Positions 1-11,434 are shown, numbered from the stretch's first letter. The stretch is 64,000 nt of DNA from Bubalus kerabau (GCF_029407905.1 NC_073637.1:57040501-57104500), one strand, 5' to 3'. Program-made: numbers and translations. The notes: generated from the letters alone by a model not told the origin.

Positions 1-610
1 CATCATAAGAATAATCATATCTTAATGAAGGTTAAAAACCCTGTGTGTATGCACAGAATTCACCCTGAGCAAGTCTTGGTTCCTACAGAAGATACTTGTT
101 GAATATCAGCTACTTGTCTTGCTAAGGATGTTTAAGTAGAAAGTACAGACAAAAAGACTAAAAAGAAGTGAGTGGGGAGGGAGGAAGGAAAAGAAGGAAG
201 GAGGAAAGAAAGGAAACACGAGTTGTTCTTCATGCTGTTTCGACAATAATGGATCCTTTGAGAATCCTGAAGGCCATGGACCCATATTCCAGAAAAATAT
301 GCACAAAATATCACATACTATTTCTGAGGTTTTATGGGCCCCCTTTATTAGGATTTTTAACTCCTAGTTAATAACCCCTGCCCAGAGGCAGAACCTGAAA
401 TAGCACCTTTGTCAACTGCTTCTGATTTAATCACCTAAGCAGTGCTGACCTCATGATCTTTTGATTTATTTGCATTTGATCAAGGTCACAATAGTCCCTA
501 AAGTGTATTTTTTAGTTGCCTGAGGTTCCTAATGTCATCACTAAAAGGCATTGCCTGAGCTTTTGAATGGGTCCCTATCTGTAGGGGCCCAGTGGTCCCC
601 AGTGGTGGTG
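1..610. other. Non-coding, no recognised element
   Basis: I see no gene or repeat family here. A purine-only run occupies about 169-216. Short open frames on both strands look like chance. Confidence 0.6.
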
Positions 611-730
611 GCTTAGTCGCTAAGTAACGTCTGACTCTTGCGACCCCATGGACTGGAGCCCGCCAGGCTCCTCTGTCCATGGGATACTCCAGGCAAGAAT
701 ACTGGAGTGGGTTGCCATTTCCTTCTCCAG
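611..730 (-). mobile_element. Bov-tA SINE fragment (Bov-A part only)
   Basis: In + strand reading it runs from gcttagtcgctaag through the 'gaccccatggactg' core to 'ccttctccag'. The tRNA-derived head is missing, so the copy is 5'-truncated. Several mismatches make it moderately old. Confidence 0.85.
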
Positions 731-1230
731 TCTGTACGGTAAGCTCTTTGTATTTAAAACAGTCTGCACTGGGACCTATAGCTCTCTGAATTTTCAGCGG
801 AATAAACCTCTCAGTCTCGTAACTAAGAAGAGAGAAAATTCTGGACACAAGGGCCTTGGGTTACTCCAAAATTTATAAAATGCAGAGAATCTGTCATTAA
901 ACCACAAGAAGTTACTGCTCACTGGTTATTAAAATCTTCCACCTCCTCCACAGCCCCAGGTGACCATCTCCCCTCAGCCTAAACTCATCTTCCACTCTTG
1001 ATGTACGCTCTACTTTTTTAAAATAAATCAACTCATTAGAACCAATACCAGTTTATTAAAATAGCAAGCAATTAGTCTCCTACACAGATGCTCCAGGGCC
1101 CTTTAACATTAACCTGGGCCCATTTAATTTTAGGTCTGTTGTTCTAGATTCTGGAAACTGCTGTTCACCTTGGAAAGGAGTTATTGAAATGCCCCTTTGG
1201 TCGTTCAGATAAAGAACTAATAATGTTGTA
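731..1230. other. Non-coding, no recognised element
   Basis: AT-rich sequence in which I recognise no gene, repeat family or regulatory site. Confidence 0.5.
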
Positions 1231-1247
1231 TATGTGTGTGTGTGTGT
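1231..1247. repeat. (TG)n microsatellite
   Basis: A short TG run abuts the 3' end of the reverse-oriented SINE that starts at 1248. Microsatellites often seed at SINE tails. Confidence 0.8.
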
Positions 1248-1450
1248 GCTTAGTCACTCAGTCATGTCCAACTCTCTGCAACTCCATGGACTGTAGCCCA
1301 CCAAGCTCCTCTGTCCATGGTGATTCTCCAGGCAAGAATACTGGAGTGGGTTGCCATTCCCTCCTCCAGGGATCATCCCAACCCAGGGATTGAACCCGTA
1401 TCTCCTGCATTGACAGGCAGATTCTTTACCACTGAGCCACCTGGGAAGCT
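1248..1450 (-). mobile_element. Bov-tA SINE, near full length
   Basis: Both halves are present: the Bov-A core (1260-1370) and the tRNA-derived head, ending 'ccacctgggaagct' in + strand reading. Confidence 0.9.
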
Positions 1451-2030
1451 CCATAGTAATGTTGGCTGGATACCTAATGCAGAAGGAGAAGGGAACTGTG
1501 TTACGGGATGCCAGGAAGGGCTTAGAAAGGTAAGCTGAGCACACCCGCACCTCCCCAGCAGGGCACCACGGCACTCACAGCATGGAAGCCCTGCCTTCTA
1601 GACAGGACTCGTGCTGGACCTTCTCGGAGGCAGTGCGCCTTCTGTCATTTTGGCTTCTATCACTTACTGCCTATTCAGATTTAATTAAAAATTGCCACCA
1701 AACAGTGAAAGAAAATAACCCTGCAGTCAGTTGGATAATGGCTTTGCCTTTTTCATGTTTTCATGAGTCTAACTCAGCAGACGTTCAAGACTGTATCTCT
1801 AGAGCCTAATACAATGTCTGTCATGACACAGGTGTGCAGTAAATCCTTCAATGAGACTGGAATGATGTTTAGTGTGGGAGGAGTATGGGAAAGATAGGCA
1901 GAGATGACCTCAGCATCATCCTTGCTAATGGGGACCTTATCATTCAAGACAGAAAACTGTACAATAAAGCTGGGCTATAGTACAGATTAAAAGGAAGGGA
2001 ATGAAGGCATGCTGATAGGGACCTCTTTAT
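1451..2030. other. Non-coding; possible MIR 3' remnant
   Basis: Around 1800-1850 there is a weak match to the 3' end of a MIR/L2 element (cagtaaatcc-type tail). Nothing else is recognised. Confidence 0.4.
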
Positions 2031-2482
2031 AATAATTCATTTTTATTGGAATATAGTTGATTTACAATGTTGTGCTAGCTTCTGCTATACAGCAGAGTGA
2101 ATTAGTTGTACGTATACATGCTGTGCTATGCTAAGTTGCTTCAATCGTGTCCGACTCTGAAACCCTATGGACTATAGCCACCCCTGCCTTCTCTGTCCAT
2201 GGGATTCTCCAGGCAAGAATACTGGAGTGGGTTGCCATTCCATCCTCCAGAGGGTCTCCCTGACCCAGGGGATGAACCCACGTCTCTTATGTCTCCTGCA
2301 TTGGCAGACAGGTTCTTTACCACTGGTGCCACCTGGGAAGCCCATACATAAACATATACTCTCTCTTTTTTAGATTCTTTTCCCGTATAGGTCATTACAG
2401 TGTACTGAGTAGAGTTCCCTGTGCTGTAGAATAGGTAGGTCCTTTTTAGTTATGTATTTTATGTGTGTTAATAGTAGTGTAT
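2031..2482 (-). mobile_element. L1 3'-end fragment, split by a SINE
   Basis: The flanks 2031-2120 (ttttattggaatatagttgatt) and 2344-2482 (gattcttttcccgtataggtcat, then gagtagagttccctgtgc) are consecutive parts of the antisense 3' end of an artiodactyl L1. A Bov-tA at 2121-2343 inserted between them, so the L1 is older than that SINE. Confidence 0.75.
2121..2343 (-). mobile_element. Bov-tA SINE inside the L1 fragment
   Basis: A complete reverse copy, from ctgtgctatgctaagttgc to gggaagccc. It interrupts the L1 at 2031-2482. An 'atacat' is repeated on both sides, consistent with a short TSD. Confidence 0.9.
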
Positions 2483-2602
2483 GGGCTTCCCAGGTGGCAT
2501 TAGTGGTAAAGAATCTGCCTGCCAATGCAGGAGACATAAGAGACGTGGGTTCCATCCCTGGGTCTGGAAGATCCCCTGGAGCAGGAAATGGCAATCAACT
2601 CT
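2483..2602 (+). mobile_element. Bov-tA SINE, 3'-truncated
   Basis: The tRNA-derived head (gggcttcccaggtggc) through 'ggaaatggcaatcaact' is present. The rest of the Bov-A part is absent. Confidence 0.85.
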
Positions 2603-3397
2603 TAAACACTGGTTAAGGAGACGAAGGCTCCTTCGCACACAGCCAATGGCCCGCAGGTGTTCCCGTGCTTATCAGGGGCATCGTCCCTTTCACTTCAAAG
2701 TTAGTCCTGTCGAATAAAAGGGACAATGTACAGGGTGGGGCGTGAGCGGGGCATATGTTCTTACAATAACTTGACTACAAAGAGGACACTCAAGAACTTA
2801 GCTTACAGTTCTCCGCAGGTTACCCAGCTTGTGGTTTCTTGGGGGAAAAAGTGTGAATGGATGGGTGGGGTGGGGCTGCAGGGATACCTTACTAACCACC
2901 AGACTCAGGAGTCCAGTACACCAGGCTCACAGCTTCATGCCACCTCTTTAACAGTGCACTCTTCAACTACTTGTTATCTTCCAGAAACTTTGTGTTTGGC
3001 ATCTTTAGAATGGGTTATTGTGTCCATTAAACAGATTAAAGAATGTAAGATGCCCAGCGTTCCATCTGGCACAAAACAATTCCTTAGTAAATGTTAATAA
3101 CAGTCATTCGTTGCTCTTAAAATAGTTATCAGAGATTCCTTGCACTTTGTTTACAAGGAATATCCTTGAAACTATCACACAGAACTTATGTTTATTAAAA
3201 CAAAATTCTAGCATGTCATGTTCTCCCAGTTCACATAAAACAAGAGGAGTGTTTGCTATTGGAGGACACTGGAGAGAGCGTGAGTTGATTGACAGATGAT
3301 GGTTTGACAATGAGGAAAGAGAAAATATGAAAGGGAAAATATGTAAAAAAGCAAACAAAAGACCACTAAAAAGCATAACAGCCTATTAAATGTTTTG
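2603..3397. other. Non-coding, no recognised element
   Basis: The longest open frame (2726-3097, 123 codons) has no recognisable domain and no splice or promoter context. I treat it as chance. Confidence 0.5.
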
Positions 3398-3405
3398 TAG
3401 CACTT

Positions 3406-3619
3406 GTGTGTGTGTATGTGTGCTCAGTTGTATCTGACTCTTTGTGACCCCATGGGCTGTTGCCTGCCAGGCTCCTCGGTCTGTGGGATTTCCCAGGCAA
3501 GAATACTGAAGTGAGTTGCCATTCCCTACTCCAGGGAATCTTCCTGACCCTGCATCTCTTGCATCTCCTGCATTGGCAGGCACATTCTTTATCACTAGCA
3601 CCACATGAGAGGCTTCTTA
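3406..3619 (-). mobile_element. Bov-tA SINE with TSD and TG tail
   Basis: Flanked by a perfect 8-bp target-site duplication, tagcactt, at 3398-3405 and 3620-3627. A TG-rich tract lies at the reversed 3' end. Confidence 0.9.
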
Positions 3620-3627
3620 TAGCACTT

Positions 3628-3974
3628 AATGCAATACTTAATGTTCTAGAAACACACTGAGTCATTGTGATGGTGTAGTTGGCAGAAAATTATGTGTATG
3701 AAGGCAGGAAAATTCCTGAAGCATTTTAGAAATATTTTCATAGAATGGAAAAATTAAAATTTTAGTGCTAAAAGAGATTTGGGTTTTATGGAAACGTTCT
3801 GCATTCTTTGGCAGACAGTGCTTTTCTAATAGCTTATAGTTTCAAAGGTCTTTCAGCAGCAAAGCCCAATCTCAAATAAAGTCTTTAGTCTGTTTCAGAT
3901 GCTTAACATATCTGGAAGACTATATTAGATGTAATCGTGTGCTTGCCTGACTCTGAAATTTGATTAAAAATTGT
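3628..3974. other. Non-coding, no recognised element
   Basis: AT-rich unique sequence. Nothing supportable was seen. Confidence 0.5.
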
Positions 3975-4132
3975 TGTAGCCCATATTTATTGAGACTTAA
4001 CTGTCCCAGGCAAAATTCCAAGGACTTTACTCATTTAATCCTAATATCAGTGTGAGAAGGGGGTATCATTGTCCCCTCTTTTACAGATGGAGAAACTGGC
4101 ATAGAGAAGCTAATTCATGCAAGGTCACAGTC
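3975..4132 (-). mobile_element. MIR SINE
   Basis: Reverse-oriented MIR: 'actcatttaatcc', then 'ttttacagatggagaaactg', then 'caaggtcacag' in + strand reading. This is an old mammal-wide element. Confidence 0.75.
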
Positions 4133-5297
4133 TGTAAATGGATTCTAAACAGTGGAGTTTTGCTTTTGACTCTTAACTACCACACTGGTTGTAAGGTCCA
4201 ACTTCAAAGGAAAAATTTTAATTGTAACAGGGAAGTATGACAATTGAGAAAGATGTGTTGATATAAGACAGGGATTTTTAAAAAAATATCTGTGGAGCCC
4301 TATAGATTATCTGATACAGTCCATATACTTATTATGCTGGCTGCTGCTAACCAAATCAATGACCCTCAATGTAACTTCAATGAAATACAGAAAATTGAAC
4401 ACAGGAGGCTATTTGGATGCAGATCAGGAAAATAAACCATGAAGATGTCAACATCAAAGGATGTGAAGGTCTTCAGAGTTTTCCACTTGATCACGATCTA
4501 CTTCTTTCTCTACTTGTCACAGTGTTTTATGTGCCGCCCTGTGTGTCATTAATAGTTTCATAAACAATGATCATTAGGTTTTGTCAACTTAAACAGGAGC
4601 TTTTGCACCGATACTGAAGTGGATCTCTGAAACTTTCACTCTGAGAGAAAAAATGTCCCCCCAGGAATCAGCACAAAATGTTTTATGATAAGCTATTGTA
4701 TAGTCTGCCTCTTCTCCCCAGCAGAGACCAGACGGGTGGAAAAAAAAACTCTGAACTGTGATGAGGAGCCCTGGGTGTTTATCTTTATCGCAGGGTTACT
4801 TACATATTTACTCTCATGCCTTTCTCCCATCTGTGCCTTTGATGGTGCACCCAATCAATGTGATGTGGCCAAATGGTCTGCTAATGGTTTTTCCATAAGA
4901 ATTAGTGAGTTATAATCCTCTTCTTCTCAGAGGTGACTGCTGTCCACATCCCAGGTCTACTGGGATCTATTGCACCTACATCGTTATAGCTACCGATTTG
5001 GAGGCTCACCAGATGCTTCCTAAGTGCTCTAATGTGCTGAGAACGAAGCGTTAGTGGTATCTCACACATAGCAGATGCCCCAGCCGACCACACACCCACC
5101 ATTAAAGATGTTTATCGACTACCAGCCCAAGAGAAACAAACCTGAAAATGTATTTTACACACAAACCTATAAACTAAGAGTTACAAATCATGCAGATATA
5201 TGCTTTAGGTTGGGCTGCTCCCCCACCCCCAGCCAATTGAGAAGAGTTTATTGAGGAGACTGCATGTACAGAAATGGGCTTAATTAAGGAAACCCAT
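4133..5297. other. Non-coding, no recognised element
   Basis: More than 1 kb without a recognisable family or gene. Open frames at 4685-4915 (+) and 4902-5102 (-) are short and lack any domain. Confidence 0.5.
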
Positions 5298-5305
5298 CCA
5301 GTATG

Positions 5306-5531
5306 GGGCTTCCCAAGTGGCACTAGTGGTAAAGAACCCGCCTGCCAATGCAGGAGATATAAGAGACGTGGGTTCAATCCCTGGGTCAGTAAGATCCCCT
5401 GGAGAAGGGCATGGCAACCCACTCCAGTATTCTTGCCTGGAGAATCCCAGGGACAGGGGAGCCTGTAGGGTTATAGTCCATAGGGTTGCAAAGAGTCAGA
5501 CACAACTGAAGCGACTTAGCATATAGCACAA
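5306..5531 (+). mobile_element. Bov-tA SINE with 10-bp TSD
   Basis: Full-length forward copy. The duplication ccagtatggg occurs at 5298-5307 and 5532-5541. Confidence 0.92.
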
Positions 5532-5663
5532 CCAGTATGGGAAGGGCAACAGCTTGGAGCCCTTCCCTGTCGTGAAGAGGCAGAGAAAGGTCAAGGTACC
5601 AGAACCCAGAGCCCGAGAATTCCCAGGCTGCATGTGAGGGAACCATGTACTTTGGTAGCAAAG

Positions 5664-5936
5664 TGTTAGCCGCTCAGTCATGTCTGACTCTCTGCAACCC
5701 CATGGACTGTAGTCCACAGCATGCTGCAGCCCACGGGGTCAAAAACAGTCAGACACGACTGAGCTGACTGACTGGACTGTAGTCTACTAGGCCCCTCCAT
5801 CCATGGGATTTCCCAGGCAAGAGTACTGGAGTGGGTTGCCATGTCCCCTCCAGGGAATCTTCCCGACCCAGGGATCGAACCTGGGTCTCCCGCATTGCGG
5901 GCAGATTCTTTACCATCTGAGCCACTAGGGAAACCC
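5664..5936 (-). mobile_element. Bov-tA SINE with an inverted internal piece
   Basis: The outer parts read as a normal reverse Bov-tA (5664-5720 and 5770-5936). Between them, about 5723-5765 reads in the forward direction (cacggggtc...cagacacgactgagc). A small inverted duplication of the Bov-A end therefore sits inside the element. Confidence 0.8.
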
Positions 5937-6399
5937 AGCAAAACAATGTGCCTAACAAGAAAGGAGGTAGAGGGAAAAGTACCCTGACTTCTCTGTCTTC
6001 TTTGTCTGTATAATTAGGTGGGTGGCATTTGGGTGGACTGGGCTACTGGTGGAAGTTATGTGTTGAACCAAACTTAAGTAAGTTTGTTGGGGTAATTCAG
6101 TGAGTTACGGTCTTCTACCACCTGAACCTGTGTCTAACAGCAGCCAAGGTTCAGCAGTAGGCAGTGTGGCTGCAGGCCACAGTTAAGTGAGGTGAGCTTC
6201 AGGAAACTGGCCACAGTGGACTTACAATCCAAGCCGTTTTGAATTCAAATCCATTACATGGACTAGAATGTTTGTGGCTTTGCAGGAAGGTGATTTTTGT
6301 GTAGGAGCCTAAAAGACAGCAAACCTCACTCACTTCACCACCTATAAGCGTTCTGCTCAACTTCAGTGTGAATCCTGGCTGTACACTGATTGACCAGCT
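5937..6399. other. Non-coding, no recognised element
   Basis: Unique sequence with no gene or repeat that I can name. Confidence 0.5.
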
Positions 6400-6720
6400 T
6401 TCACTCATTCACTCAACAAGTATTTACAAAGCATTTATTCTGTGCTAACACCATTGTTCCAGGCTTTCAGGACAGAGGAGGGGAAAAAACAAACAAGATG
6501 CCTGTTCTCTTGGAACCTGCCTGATATAGGGAGATGGCTGATTCACAAGCAGACAAAAAAGATAAGTTCAGATAGTGACACTTAAAACAAGGTAAGGCTA
6601 TAGCCGGTGATGAGCATTGGGCAGGGAGTGTCTGGGGAGGTGACATTTGAGCTGAGAACTTAGTCATATTCCTTTGCACATGTGGAGGGTTTGCGGGGAC
6701 AGTGAGTGAAGCAGTGAGCT
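6400..6720. mobile_element. L2 LINE fragment
   Basis: Decayed LINE2 consensus: 'tcactcaacaagtatttac', then 'ttctgtgctaacaccattgt', and later 'gaggtgacatttgagctgag'. Orientation was not determined. Confidence 0.55.
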
Positions 6721-6809
6721 AGGAAGAAGAAAGAGTAATTGCAGGTGAAGTCTGCATCAAACAATGGGAACCTACTGGCCAGTTTTGAGAGAGACATAAT
6801 TTAATATAT

Positions 6810-6975
6810 GGGTTTCCCAGGTGGCTCAGTGATAAAGATCTGCCTGCCAACGCAGGAGTCACAGGAGATGCGGGTTCTACCCCTAGATCAGGAAAATTCC
6901 CTGGACAGAGGAGCCTGGTGGGCTACGGTCCATAGAGCACAGAGTCAGACACAACTGAGCATGCTCTCAACGCAA
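6810..6975 (+). mobile_element. Bov-tA SINE with internal deletion
   Basis: Head and tail are present (gggtttcccaggtggc ... gtcagacacaactgag). The middle, normally reading 'cccactccagtattc', is missing: the sequence jumps from 'aaaattccctgg' straight to 'acagaggagcctgg'. Confidence 0.85.
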
Positions 6976-7980
6976 CACAATTTAGTGTATATGTTCAAGG
7001 CCCTTTTGGTTGCTCTATGGAGCTTGCATTATCAAGAGATGAAACTGGAAGCAGGTTAATGAAGGAGGAGGCAGTGAAAACAGAGCCAAGTGTAGGAGAC
7101 AGTGTATATGAGAGAATACAAGGCCCTGCATTTTCCTAATGAGATTAAAAATGTTTTATTTGCTAACTTGCGTAAACCTTTAGAGATGGATGAAATAGTC
7201 AATAGCTGGTAGGTTTTTTAAATTTATTTTTTTAGTTAAACATACAAATGTATACTCTGTTATTTATTTAGAAGCAGGGATCTTGTTATTCATCATTAAT
7301 ATAAAAAATTTATTGCCCTCCTCATCCCTGGAGCTAGTTTTCAACTTGGGTGTCTTTTCCAATGTCTTTTCCAGAGCAAGTTATCTTCACTTCTGCCCAA
7401 TTTGTTTGATACAAAGCCATTTTGAATTCATATCTGGAGCTCTCATTGAACATTATCTTCGAACCTACGAGTACTGTGAGGGTAGCTGTTAAGTTACTGT
7501 AAAAAGACGCTCCCAAATCCAGAGGTTAAAAACTAGACAGAAGCTGATCTTCATCATAAAACAGTCCCTAGGTGTTTGGGGGACTGAGGCTGGTAGGCAG
7601 CGTGTCAGGTCCGCTGTCCTTCTCCAGGAAGAAGGAGGGAGAGAGGGACCAGGGGATACTCACCCAATCACTTTACGGTCAGGGCACAGAAGTGGCACAC
7701 GTCATTTCCAGTTATATCCCAGGACATCTTAGTCAGCTGGGCATCTATTATTATGGAAGAAGGAAAGAATGGGGATGGACATTGGAGGACAGCTAGCAGA
7801 CCATCACAGCACCCATGGAGAGCATGGGGGCAGCTGGTTTTTCTCTTCCCCTGTAGATGCAATGTCAGTATCAGTCAATACCCAGAGCTATTCAGTTACT
7901 AAGTCCAGTTAGCAAAGAGTATGTTTTTTTTTTTTCAATCTCCACAACTTAACCTTTGATTATTGCTATTTAATAGCAGA
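6976..7980. other. Non-coding, poly-T at 7924-7935
   Basis: Apart from the poly-T run just before the BovB end at 7981, I recognise nothing. Confidence 0.45.
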
Positions 7981-8131
7981 GGCAGCAGAGCATGAGATTG
8001 TTGGATGGCATCACCGATTCAGTGGACATGAACTTGGGCATACTCAGGGAGACAGTGAGGGACAAGGGAGACCAGGCGTGCTGAGGTCCATGGGATTGCA
8101 AAGAGTCAGACACGACTTAGCGACTGAACAA
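7981..8131 (+). mobile_element. BovB LINE 3' end
   Basis: Forward copy: 'gagattgttggatggcatcacc', then 'gggattgcaaagagtcagac', then 'cgacttagcgactgaac'. This is the 3' terminal ~150 bp of the ruminant BovB LINE, which shares its tail with Bov-A. Confidence 0.8.
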
Positions 8132-8639
8132 CACTGCTATTTAAACTGATCTTTAAAAAAGGCTGGAGGAGTCATACCAGTCATACCACAGGAATAATTA
8201 CAAAATCTGCTTTTGAATTTCTTGGCCCCCTTCATTTTAAATAATCCCGTCAGTCGACCCCTGAAGGCAGCCCAAAACAATACTGATTGAGGTCGATTCA
8301 GTCCCCTGTGTCTTTTTCAAATGACACTTTTTGTTCAAAGAAGGTAATTATAAGAGAGATCTCTATAATAAGAGGCTTTGGAAAGACTTTAAAATAAGGA
8401 GCTTGCTTTTGTGTGAGGTAATTGTGGGAAGAGAGTGCCTCACCTTATATTTAGGTATTGAATAGGGTGTACCATGTCACTTGCCAAGCAGTGGGAGACA
8501 GGGGAGTTCACATGCCGGATAGTTTCTTTTGTAAATATGAGGAAATGGTTTCTCTTTTGTCATATGGAGGAATAATTAATACTTATCTTTCTCATGTTGC
8601 TGTGAGAATCATAAAACATGTTACGTATGTAACAGAGTA
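8132..8639. other. Non-coding, no recognised element
   Basis: Unique sequence. Nothing supportable was seen. Confidence 0.5.
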
Positions 8640-8949
8640 CAAGCCTACCTTAGAGATTTTGTGGGTTTGGTTCCAGACCACTGCAGTCAGGTGAATATTG
8701 CAATGAAGTGAGTCATGTGAATTTTTTGGTTTCCTAAAGTATATAAAAGTTATATTTACTCTCTACTGTAGTACATGAAATGTGCAATAGCATTGGGTCT
8801 AAAAATATATACATTTAAAAATACTTTATGCTATCATATGCAGATTATCATCTGACAACTCACAGTACCACATACCTTCAGTTTTTTAAAAAATGCAGTA
8901 TCTGCGAAGCACAATACAACAAAACACAGTAAGGTGAGATATGCCTCTG
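8640..8949. mobile_element. Tigger1-type DNA transposon, internally deleted
   Basis: The left end resembles the Tigger terminus (cctaccttagagatttt, ggttccagaccactg). The right end carries its inverted counterpart (gcgaagcacaatacaac ... aggtgagatatgcctctg). At ~310 bp only the ends remain, with no transposase. Confidence 0.75.
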
Positions 8950-9680
8950 TGCATCGAGTAAATACTGCACGATGCTCAGAGGTAAACGTGCACGTCCTAT
9001 ACCTTTGCAAAAATCAGTGTCAGCATTTGGCAAGTGTTTGTAGTTACCGTATTTTCCTGTTCTGCAGTGTGTGCTCAGTAAATGATCATTACGGTGATTA
9101 AATGAGCAAAGTTTACAAATAGCTCAACTTTAAGGTATTTGAATGCTCGCTTCCCATCTTGTTTGCATTGGTCCTATTTTATCACAGTTACCTTCTTAGT
9201 AAGAATTATTCTAATATAATAAAGGGCTTTTCTGGACGCTTAATAAACATCTTTGCTCTGAGCAAACTCCTTTTTGGAAACACTGTGCTAACAGTTGTCT
9301 CAGACAGCCTTCAATTCATTTTCTCCCTTGAGAACAATGATTGTCTCCTGGTCCTCCCTCCCAGAGAGAACTGTGAAGTGCCTTGCATATTTAAATAGCT
9401 GGAAGTCAGGAAGTACGCTGAAAAATTTCCTCAAAGTGTCACGTGCTTGCCATTACATGTAGGAATGTGTTGGGTTTTGATGTAATTTCTTCCTTGCTCT
9501 TTGGGATATAAAGATTCTTAAGTGTTGCTCTATAATTGTCAAAGATTAGCCTTGACTGTCCTGTAGGCCTTTACCTCTGTTTGACAATTTGATGTTTCCT
9601 TAAATGCTTTGTGTCCATTCATGAGGGCGATGGTTTCATTTGAAATGCTGCAGTCACCAGGGAGAAGCTCTTGTGCTCTC
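8950..9680. other. Non-coding, no recognised element
   Basis: Unique sequence upstream of the candidate promoter at 9.68-9.79 kb. A MIR/L2-like 'cagtaaatgatcattac' tail lies at about 9075. Confidence 0.45.
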
Positions 9681-9790
9681 TCCTGATTGGCCAGCCTCCC
9701 CTCTGCCTCCTGTTGCTATGGTGCCCAGCAGAGTAACTTCCTTGCCCTGTACAAGTAGGAGGCTCAGTCTCCATGGATACCCCACTCTGA
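9681..9790 (+). promoter_or_regulatory. Candidate promoter: inverted CCAAT box and two X-box-like sites
   Basis: In 100 bp there is an inverted CCAAT box (attggcc, 9686-9692) and two near-palindromes resembling the RFX X-box consensus GTHNYYATRRNAAC: gttgctatggtgcc at 9712-9725 (12 of 14 by my count) and gtctccatggatac at 9767-9780 (13 of 14). NF-Y and RFX sites often co-occur in real promoters. They lie 100-200 bp upstream of a candidate ATG and splice donor. This is inference; there is no CpG island or TATA box. Confidence 0.3.
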
Positions 9791-9894
9791 GACTGTACTC
9801 CACGGAGAGATGAGCTGAGCTGCACATACTGTATTTCTGCACAAGACATACCCCAGCCTGTGGTGGGAGGCTGTTTGCAGAGGCAGTGTTTGCC

Positions 9895-9922
9895 ATGAAA
9901 GTCTACGGAGCTTATCTTCTAA
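9895..9922 (+). CDS. Candidate alternative first coding exon of SYBU
   Basis: An ATG in reasonable context (ttgccATGaa) opens nine codons (MKVYGAYLL). One further base follows, then a strong donor, gtaagt, at 9923-9928. The exon would end in phase 1. The first certain SYBU exon at 38939 begins in phase 1, so direct splicing would keep frame, giving ...LL-S-SEADF. Non-repetitive sequence and the motif cluster just upstream support it. Against it: a start codon plus donor in one frame is not rare in 39 kb, and I do not recall this peptide from known syntabulin isoforms. Confidence 0.3.
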
Positions 9923-9928
9923 GTAAGT

Positions 9929-11248
9929 CATATTAGTCACAGTAAGTAAATAATTATATTGGATCCCAGAGGATATGTTCTTTGTGTATGTGTGTGTGTC
10001 AAGTTACTTGTGGTAGGCTAAAAATGTAGTCTGGAAATAAATTTTCAACTGTCTGCCATTCAGATATCCTGAATGCAGAGTCTGAAACTAAACTTTGAAA
10101 AATACACACCTATATTGTTTTAAATACCCCTTGTCATTTGTGAATCTGTCATTTGTGAATCTGCCATTTGAGGCAAACGGGAAAAGATGGACATGGATGA
10201 TTACACTTTAGAATGCTCTCCTAACTCTTAGCCTTGCATGCTGCATTTGTAAATGCAGAGCTTGTCCTTGCCCAGCGACGTGCTATGGGAATAGATGAGC
10301 ACAGGCACAATTAATGCTAATTGGCCCTGCACAGAGTGTGCAATGGGGCCTCTGTGTAGGCTGAGACTCGATGTATTTATTATCAAGAGTGATCTTGCTT
10401 ATGTGCTCATCTCTGCCAGTTCACCCTGGAAATTATTCAGAGACCATCTCTCTAGCCAGTTTTAATTTATTTTTCTCATATAGTGTTCAGGAAAAATTCA
10501 GAAACTCTTCAGGTCTGTGGAATTGGGATGGGGAAGAATTTTGTGTTTATTAATGATTTGCTCTAACACTTCCGCTTTCTTGTACCTTCCAAGAGCATAA
10601 GGGTTGGGTTTGCAATGTTGTAAAACACATGAGTCATCTTAGAGCAATTTTCATCTGCTGGGTGAATGATTAATGCCTGTGGTGTTAAAATTAATGAGTG
10701 GAAACAAAAGACTATACGTATGGTTACCCCAACTTTAGTTCAGTAATTCTAAAATTACATTAAATTAGATCTTCAGACTGTCCACAGTAGGTAGCTGGCG
10801 TCTAGCAGCTCTAGACAAAAAGCAGAATATACACTGTACTGGTGTAAGAGTGATTCATTTTTAGTTATATAGAACAGTGAGCACAGAGTGTCACGCTAGA
10901 TTGTAAATGTCTCTTATTTTCTGTACTCATGACTAACCATTCATGCAGAGGAGAACTGGTGTAATGTCATCTCTTCCAGCTGTTAGTCATGGCTCAATTT
11001 TAATTGCCCCAAATGGTGAAAAGTCACCACCCTTTGAGGATGTGAATGTTCTGGTGACTCCTCTGGCTCTGATTTTGTCACTGAGGTCAGGCTTTAGGTC
11101 ACTGTCTTAATATTTTATAAATATAATTTCCACTCATCAAAGGGGCAGCAGACAAATAAAAGCTCATGATACACTCTGTAGTGATCATGGCTTTAAAGAC
11201 ATGGAAACAATGTCGATGACACTTTCTGCAAAGTTTTTCACCTCATTA
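9929..11248. other. Non-coding; small tandem repeat at 10132-10170
   Basis: 'tcatttgtgaatctg' is repeated nearly three times at 10132-10170. A TG-rich patch lies at about 9985-10000. Otherwise I see no gene or repeat family. Confidence 0.5.
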
Positions 11249-11434
11249 GTTGTGGCTCAGCTGGTAAAGAATCTGCCTGCAATGTGAGAGACCTGGATTC
11301 GATCCCTGGGTTGGGAAGATCCCCTGGAGAAGGGAAGGGCTACCCACTCCAGTATTCTGGCATGGAGAATTCCATGGACTGTATAGTCCATGGGGTTGCA
11401 AAGAGCTGGACACGACTAAGCGACTTTCACTTTC
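11249..11434 (+). mobile_element. Bov-tA SINE
   Basis: Forward copy lacking the first bases of the head. It ends 'acacgactaagcgactttcac'. Confidence 0.88.
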
